Shown here: piece after piece, positions 5,264 to 7,330 of the stretch | Numbering within the stretch: position 1 is the first letter of the stretch | How the letters are laid out: each line of letters opens with the position of its first letter | Assembly (NCBI GenBank): GCA_022574115.1 | Contig: JACZSS010000122.1 | Coordinates: 1 to 7,330, forward strand | Length of the DNA: 7,330 nt | DNA from: Candidatus Heimdallarchaeota archaeon | GTDB lineage: Archaea > Asgardarchaeota > Heimdallarchaeia > Heimdallarchaeales > Kariarchaeaceae | Reading direction: 5' to 3' | Notes under the pieces: generated by a model | The model's database searches: none | The model's input: only the letters and a program-made list of their open reading frames with translations | Told to the model about the DNA's origin: nothing | Translations under genes and position numbers: made by a program

Positions 5264-5551
5264 GTGTCACTAGACCCAATAATTAGATTTGATGATTACT
5301 TCCATAAAAATATGGACGACTTAATCAGTTTATTGAAAAATCAATTTTGTGGTTATTTCACTGATCGAGAAGACGAAAAATTCTGTTTTCGAATGATTGA
5401 ATTTGCAGAAAGTTTGAAAGACAAATATCAAGGAGGGAATCAATTAATATTTTTGATACAAAATTTGGTTGGTGTGTTATTGAGTGAAACTGTTAAACTC
5501 GAGAGAATAGTTTGGGATCTAGAGAAACTTATATCCTCTTCAAATACTTGA
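5264..5551 (+). CDS. Small helical acidic protein, unknown
   Basis: The family is not recognised. The 95 residues are predicted largely helical, with a charged first half (aspartate/glutamate-rich, DREDEKFCFRM at about 35-45). The more hydrophobic second half (LIFLIQNLVGVLL at about 61-73) is too short and too mixed to be a convincing membrane anchor. Two cysteines (about 29 and 41) are not in a metal-binding pattern. The start is GTG at 5264; ATG at residue 17 (5312) is the alternative. Neither has a Shine-Dalgarno site or a well-placed TATA box. The gene follows the 4530 gene on the same strand with a 107-base gap, so co-transcription is possible but unproven. It is convergent with the hydrolase gene across a 225-base spacer in which no clear terminator is seen; only a TTTTT at 5628 fits. 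Confidence 0.55.
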   Translation: MSLDPIIRFDDYFHKNMDDLISLLKNQFCGYFTDREDEKFCFRMIEFAESLKDKYQGGNQLIFLIQNLVGVLLSETVKLERIVWDLEKLISSSNT

Positions 5552-5776
5552 TGTGTTAGTTTAATGGGACATTGCGAATAGAATTTATCCTGATTTTAAG
5601 TTCATTATAAGCATATTTCATGGCTCGTTTTTCTGACCATGCGGACCGTTTTCAACGATTGGAGATTCCATTGATCAACAATTCATTCCAATTGCTTCGT
5701 ATCAGCCAAACCTGACGTTCAAAAGAACTTGTAACCTGTCGTCGATTGATCTAATATTCCATCCACATGCGGTACG

Positions 5777-6823
5777 TTATGGCTTGGATGCCATGTGATC
5801 TTTAAAGAACTGTGCCGGGTCTTTCGTAAAGCTGGGAAAATTCTTATGCATATATTTCAAATTATACTCCAAGAGAAGATGGCTAGGCGCATTTAATTTT
5901 ACCCAGATAGGATATTTCAGGTTTTGATACACCTCTGCCGAGCTTTCCAATGAAGCCACTGGATCATTATCCCCTACTAACAGCAATGTGGGAACAGAAA
6001 TGTATTTCCAAGCGTCTTTTACATCTCCCTTCCACAAGAATTCTCGTGCATGACGAGTAGTTACGAAGGGATCTATTCGTTTTATACGCGTAATCGCTAA
6101 TTGCTTGATATCAGATGCATCTTCACCTGGTAAAACCTTGTTAATGATGGGCAAAGCAAGCCATTTCTTAAGTAACGCAATAACTAGCGGGGGTAAGAAG
6201 TAAAGAGTCTTCGCTAATTTATAGGGAATAAATTTTGAAATTGGTGAGATGATAACAATTCCTGCCACATGTTTCGTAATGGGTAATTTAGCAGCATATG
6301 CTGCAGCAATGGGAAGTCCACCAATACATGAACCCAATAAAAATACGTTTCCCGTATCGATATCCTTAAGGCCATACGAATCAGCTAGTATTTTACGTTC
6401 TTGCAGTGCTTTCATAAAGATGTGATTCATATCAAGCGCTGCCTGTTTAACCGTCATGGGTCCAGACCGGATCGATTTCCCAGTTCCTCGGATATCATAG
6501 GAAAAAACATTGGCAAGGTATGATATTTTTTTGGTGAGTGGATAATTATCATAATAGTTAGCAAGCCATCCATTAACTAGGAAGAAACAATCCATATGAA
6601 GTCGTTTCTTTATCATAGGAGTTAACCACTTTCCGAAGATATGTTCGTACCCAAACTCCAAGTTATTGAAGTCCTCATACCAAGCATGAGTGGCTGAAAG
6701 GGCATTCACAGCAACCAAAGAGGGTAATTTCTCATCCACTTCTACCGATGAAGAAACTCGAGCGGAAGAGATTTGGGTTGGTAGGACAGAAAAAGAATTT
6801 GTGGTTCGAGCAATTATAAGCAC
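5777..6823 (-). CDS. Alpha/beta hydrolase with a cysteine nucleophile
   Basis: The fold is that of an alpha/beta hydrolase: strand and oxyanion-hole region FFLVNGW (80-86), YDIRGTGKS (109-117), nucleophile elbow LLGSCIGG (162-169), then VPTLLLVGDNDP (278-288) and NAPSHL (311-316). The triad would be Cys166, Asp287 and His315. Serine is usual at the elbow. Cysteine there occurs in dienelactone hydrolases and polyhydroxyalkanoate synthases, whose GxCxGG box this resembles. Substrate is unknown. A hydrophobic insert (about 200-232) forms a likely cap domain. There is no signal peptide, so it is cytoplasmic or membrane-associated through the cap. The start is uncertain. GTG 6823 gives 348 residues, but the first ~54 look non-conserved and a TATA-like element at 6830-6839 would put the transcript start near 6810. 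GTG 6739, TTG 6718, GTG 6709 or TTG 6661 are alternatives. The conserved domain begins near residue 55. Confidence 0.85.
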   Translation of the reverse strand: MLIIARTTNSFSVLPTQISSARVSSSVEVDEKLPSLVAVNALSATHAWYEDFNNLEFGYEHIFGKWLTPMIKKRLHMDCFFLVNGWLANYYDNYPLTKKISYLANVFSYDIRGTGKSIRSGPMTVKQAALDMNHIFMKALQERKILADSYGLKDIDTGNVFLLGSCIGGLPIAAAYAAKLPITKHVAGIVIISPISKFIPYKLAKTLYFLPPLVIALLKKWLALPIINKVLPGEDASDIKQLAITRIKRIDPFVTTRHAREFLWKGDVKDAWKYISVPTLLLVGDNDPVASLESSAEVYQNLKYPIWVKLNAPSHLLLEYNLKYMHKNFPSFTKDPAQFFKDHMASKP

Positions 6824-7040
6824 AGTCGCTTTAAATAAAACTAAACGTAGATCGATCGATCCTACGTTTAACTCAAGACAGAATTCGCGGCTAGATTACA
6901 ACGAGCTATTCACGGGAAGGCCAATCTTAGCCACCATTGCAGTTCAATTGACCGACATACAAAAAGCGGTGGCGGGTATTCAGCAGGATAGTACCCAACT
7001 CTGGTTAGAGCAAACTCTCGGTATTTGGTTGATTATATAG
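6690..7040 (+). CDS. Possible small ORF antiparallel to the hydrolase 5' end
   Basis: This 116-codon frame starts at GTG 6690 and overlaps the first 45 codons of the longest hydrolase frame on the opposite strand. The overlapping N-terminal part looks like a shadow. The part after 6870 is more protein-like, with GRPILATIAVQLTDIQKAVAG followed by a polar helix and an aliphatic end (LGIWLII). The minus strand there has only short open stretches. There is no Shine-Dalgarno site, no in-frame start after 6840 apart from internal TTG or GTG, and the 29-bp palindrome sits inside it. If the hydrolase truly starts near 6661 the two would not overlap. I recognise no family; it may be a fragment or not a gene. 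Confidence 0.2.
   Translation: MAERAFTATKEGNFSSTSTDEETRAEEIWVGRTEKEFVVRAIISTVALNKTKRRSIDPTFNSRQNSRLDYNELFTGRPILATIAVQLTDIQKAVAGIQQDSTQLWLEQTLGIWLII
6830..6839 (-). promoter_or_regulatory. TATA-like element of the hydrolase gene
   Basis: On the minus strand this reads TTTATTTAAA. A transcript start about 25 bases downstream falls near 6810, inside the longest version of the hydrolase frame. If the element is real, translation must begin at one of the later GTG or TTG codons. It lies between the 29-bp palindrome and the gene. Confidence 0.4.
6842..6870. repeat. Near-perfect 29-bp palindrome upstream of the hydrolase gene
   Basis: TAAACGTAG (6842-6850) and CTACGTTTA (6862-6870) are perfect 9-bp arms. 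The 11-base centre is ATCGATCGATC, itself almost fully self-complementary. The whole can be read as one 29-bp palindrome with a single off-centre base. It lies directly upstream of the TATA-like element, the normal place for an archaeal regulator site. It contains the GATCGATC motif found in other spacers. Confidence 0.6.
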
Positions 7041-7041
7041 T

Positions 7042-7072
7042 ACAGAATTTCTGTCCTTAAGACAAGATCTTG
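7042..7072. repeat. Two adjacent short palindromes
   Basis: ACAGAA-T-TTCTGT (7042-7054) and CAAGATCTTG (7063-7072) are both perfect and lie 8 bases apart. They sit just after the stop of the 6690 frame and just past the T-tract of the minus-strand gene at 7138. They may be regulator sites or part of a termination region; the sequence does not decide. Confidence 0.3.
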
Positions 7073-7077
7073 ATGCG

Positions 7078-7085
7078 AAAAAAAA
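7078..7085 (-). terminator. T8 tract downstream of the 7138 gene
   Basis: Eight T on the minus strand begin about 53 bases past the stop codon of the partial gene at 7138-7330. Uninterrupted T tracts of this length are efficient intrinsic terminators in archaea. Position and orientation both fit. Confidence 0.5.
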
Positions 7086-7137
7086 GGTTATCGTGCTCAA
7101 ACTACCTATTAAAACAAATATCGTTTCTAGAATAAGC

Positions 7138-7330
7138 CTACACTCTTGCTTTTAGCTCATCTCGGACTAACTCGTGTAATTCTCGGAGAATTCTTTTATT
7201 ATCAGATTTGCTCAACGATGTGCTTCGGATGCTTTTGCATAAGGCATTCTCATGAATATTGACTTTAACCAAATTTTCATCTACAATTTCGAGACTGAAT
7301 GGATACACACGGCACGCAAATGGATTGAAT
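7138..7330 (-). CDS. C-terminal end of an unrecognised gene (5' part outside window)
   Basis: A minus-strand frame is open from the window edge (first full codon at 7329-7327) to TAG at 7140-7138, giving the last 63 residues of a protein. It contains CRVYPFSLEIVDENLVKVNIH, which reads as two short strands, and a charged C-terminal helix (NKRILRELHELVRDELKARV region). The amino-acid pattern is coherent and the other two frames have early stops. A good T8 terminator follows. The family is not recognised from this fragment, and no start can be assigned. It points the same way as the hydrolase gene, but about 315 bases and a terminator lie between them, so they are probably separate units. Confidence 0.6.
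   Translation of the reverse strand, partial: FNPFACRVYPFSLEIVDENLVKVNIHENALCKSIRSTSLSKSDNKRILRELHELVRDELKARV

Noticed and set aside
5619..5640. CATGG and CCATG around TTTTTC as a terminator for the 5264 gene
   Set aside because: The stem is only 5 bp with the T-run in the loop instead of after it, and it lies about 75 bases past the stop.

Overview
The window looks like a stretch of an AT-rich archaeal chromosome (roughly 36% G+C by eye). The archaeal call rests on three things. TATA boxes of the TTTAAATA type sit about 25 bases upstream of start codons. Several genes appear to be leaderless or begin with GTG or TTG. One gene has an AAGGTGA Shine-Dalgarno site that matches the usual archaeal 16S tail. 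The tetratricopeptide (TPR) gene resembles the large TPR families of Asgard archaea (Heimdallarchaeia-like). That lineage guess comes from family resemblance only, because there is no rRNA or core marker in the window.

Layout from left to right. (1) 273-1010 (+) encodes an unrecognised multi-pass membrane protein. (2) 1337-1978 (+) encodes a six-helix DUF998-type membrane protein that starts at TTG behind a good Shine-Dalgarno site. (3) 2329-3024 (+) is a leaderless TPR gene that stops in the middle of a repeat. A further 75 codons without a stop, in the same frame, suggest a decayed longer protein. (4) 3897-3300 (-) is a compact AbrB/MazE-type antitoxin and MazF/PemK-type toxin operon. Its promoter is a consensus TATA box flanked by three copies of one 7-bp half-site. 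The toxin appears to start at an ATT codon that overlaps the antitoxin stop. (5) 3948-4529 is a long gap with a possible eroded gene. (6) 4530-5156 (+) encodes a conserved but uncharacterised protein with a GSWWSHP motif. (7) 5264-5551 (+) encodes a small helical protein of unknown family. (8) 6823-5777 (-) encodes an alpha/beta hydrolase whose nucleophile position is cysteine (GSCIGG). Its upstream region has a TATA-like element and a near-perfect 29-bp palindrome. (9) 7330-7138 (-) is the C-terminal end of an unrecognised gene, followed by an eight-T tract.

Apart from the toxin-antitoxin pair there is no clear multi-gene operon. The genes are mostly single, with their own candidate promoters, long spacers and decayed remnants, as expected of an accessory region. 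The spacers share one conspicuous feature: the palindrome GATCGATC occurs at five separate loci, all outside the confident genes and far more often than base composition predicts. I see no CRISPR array, no tRNA or rRNA gene, and no recognisable transposase. The best candidates for new biology are the operator layout and ATT start of the toxin-antitoxin operon, the cysteine hydrolase with its palindromic control region, and the intergenic GATCGATC motif.
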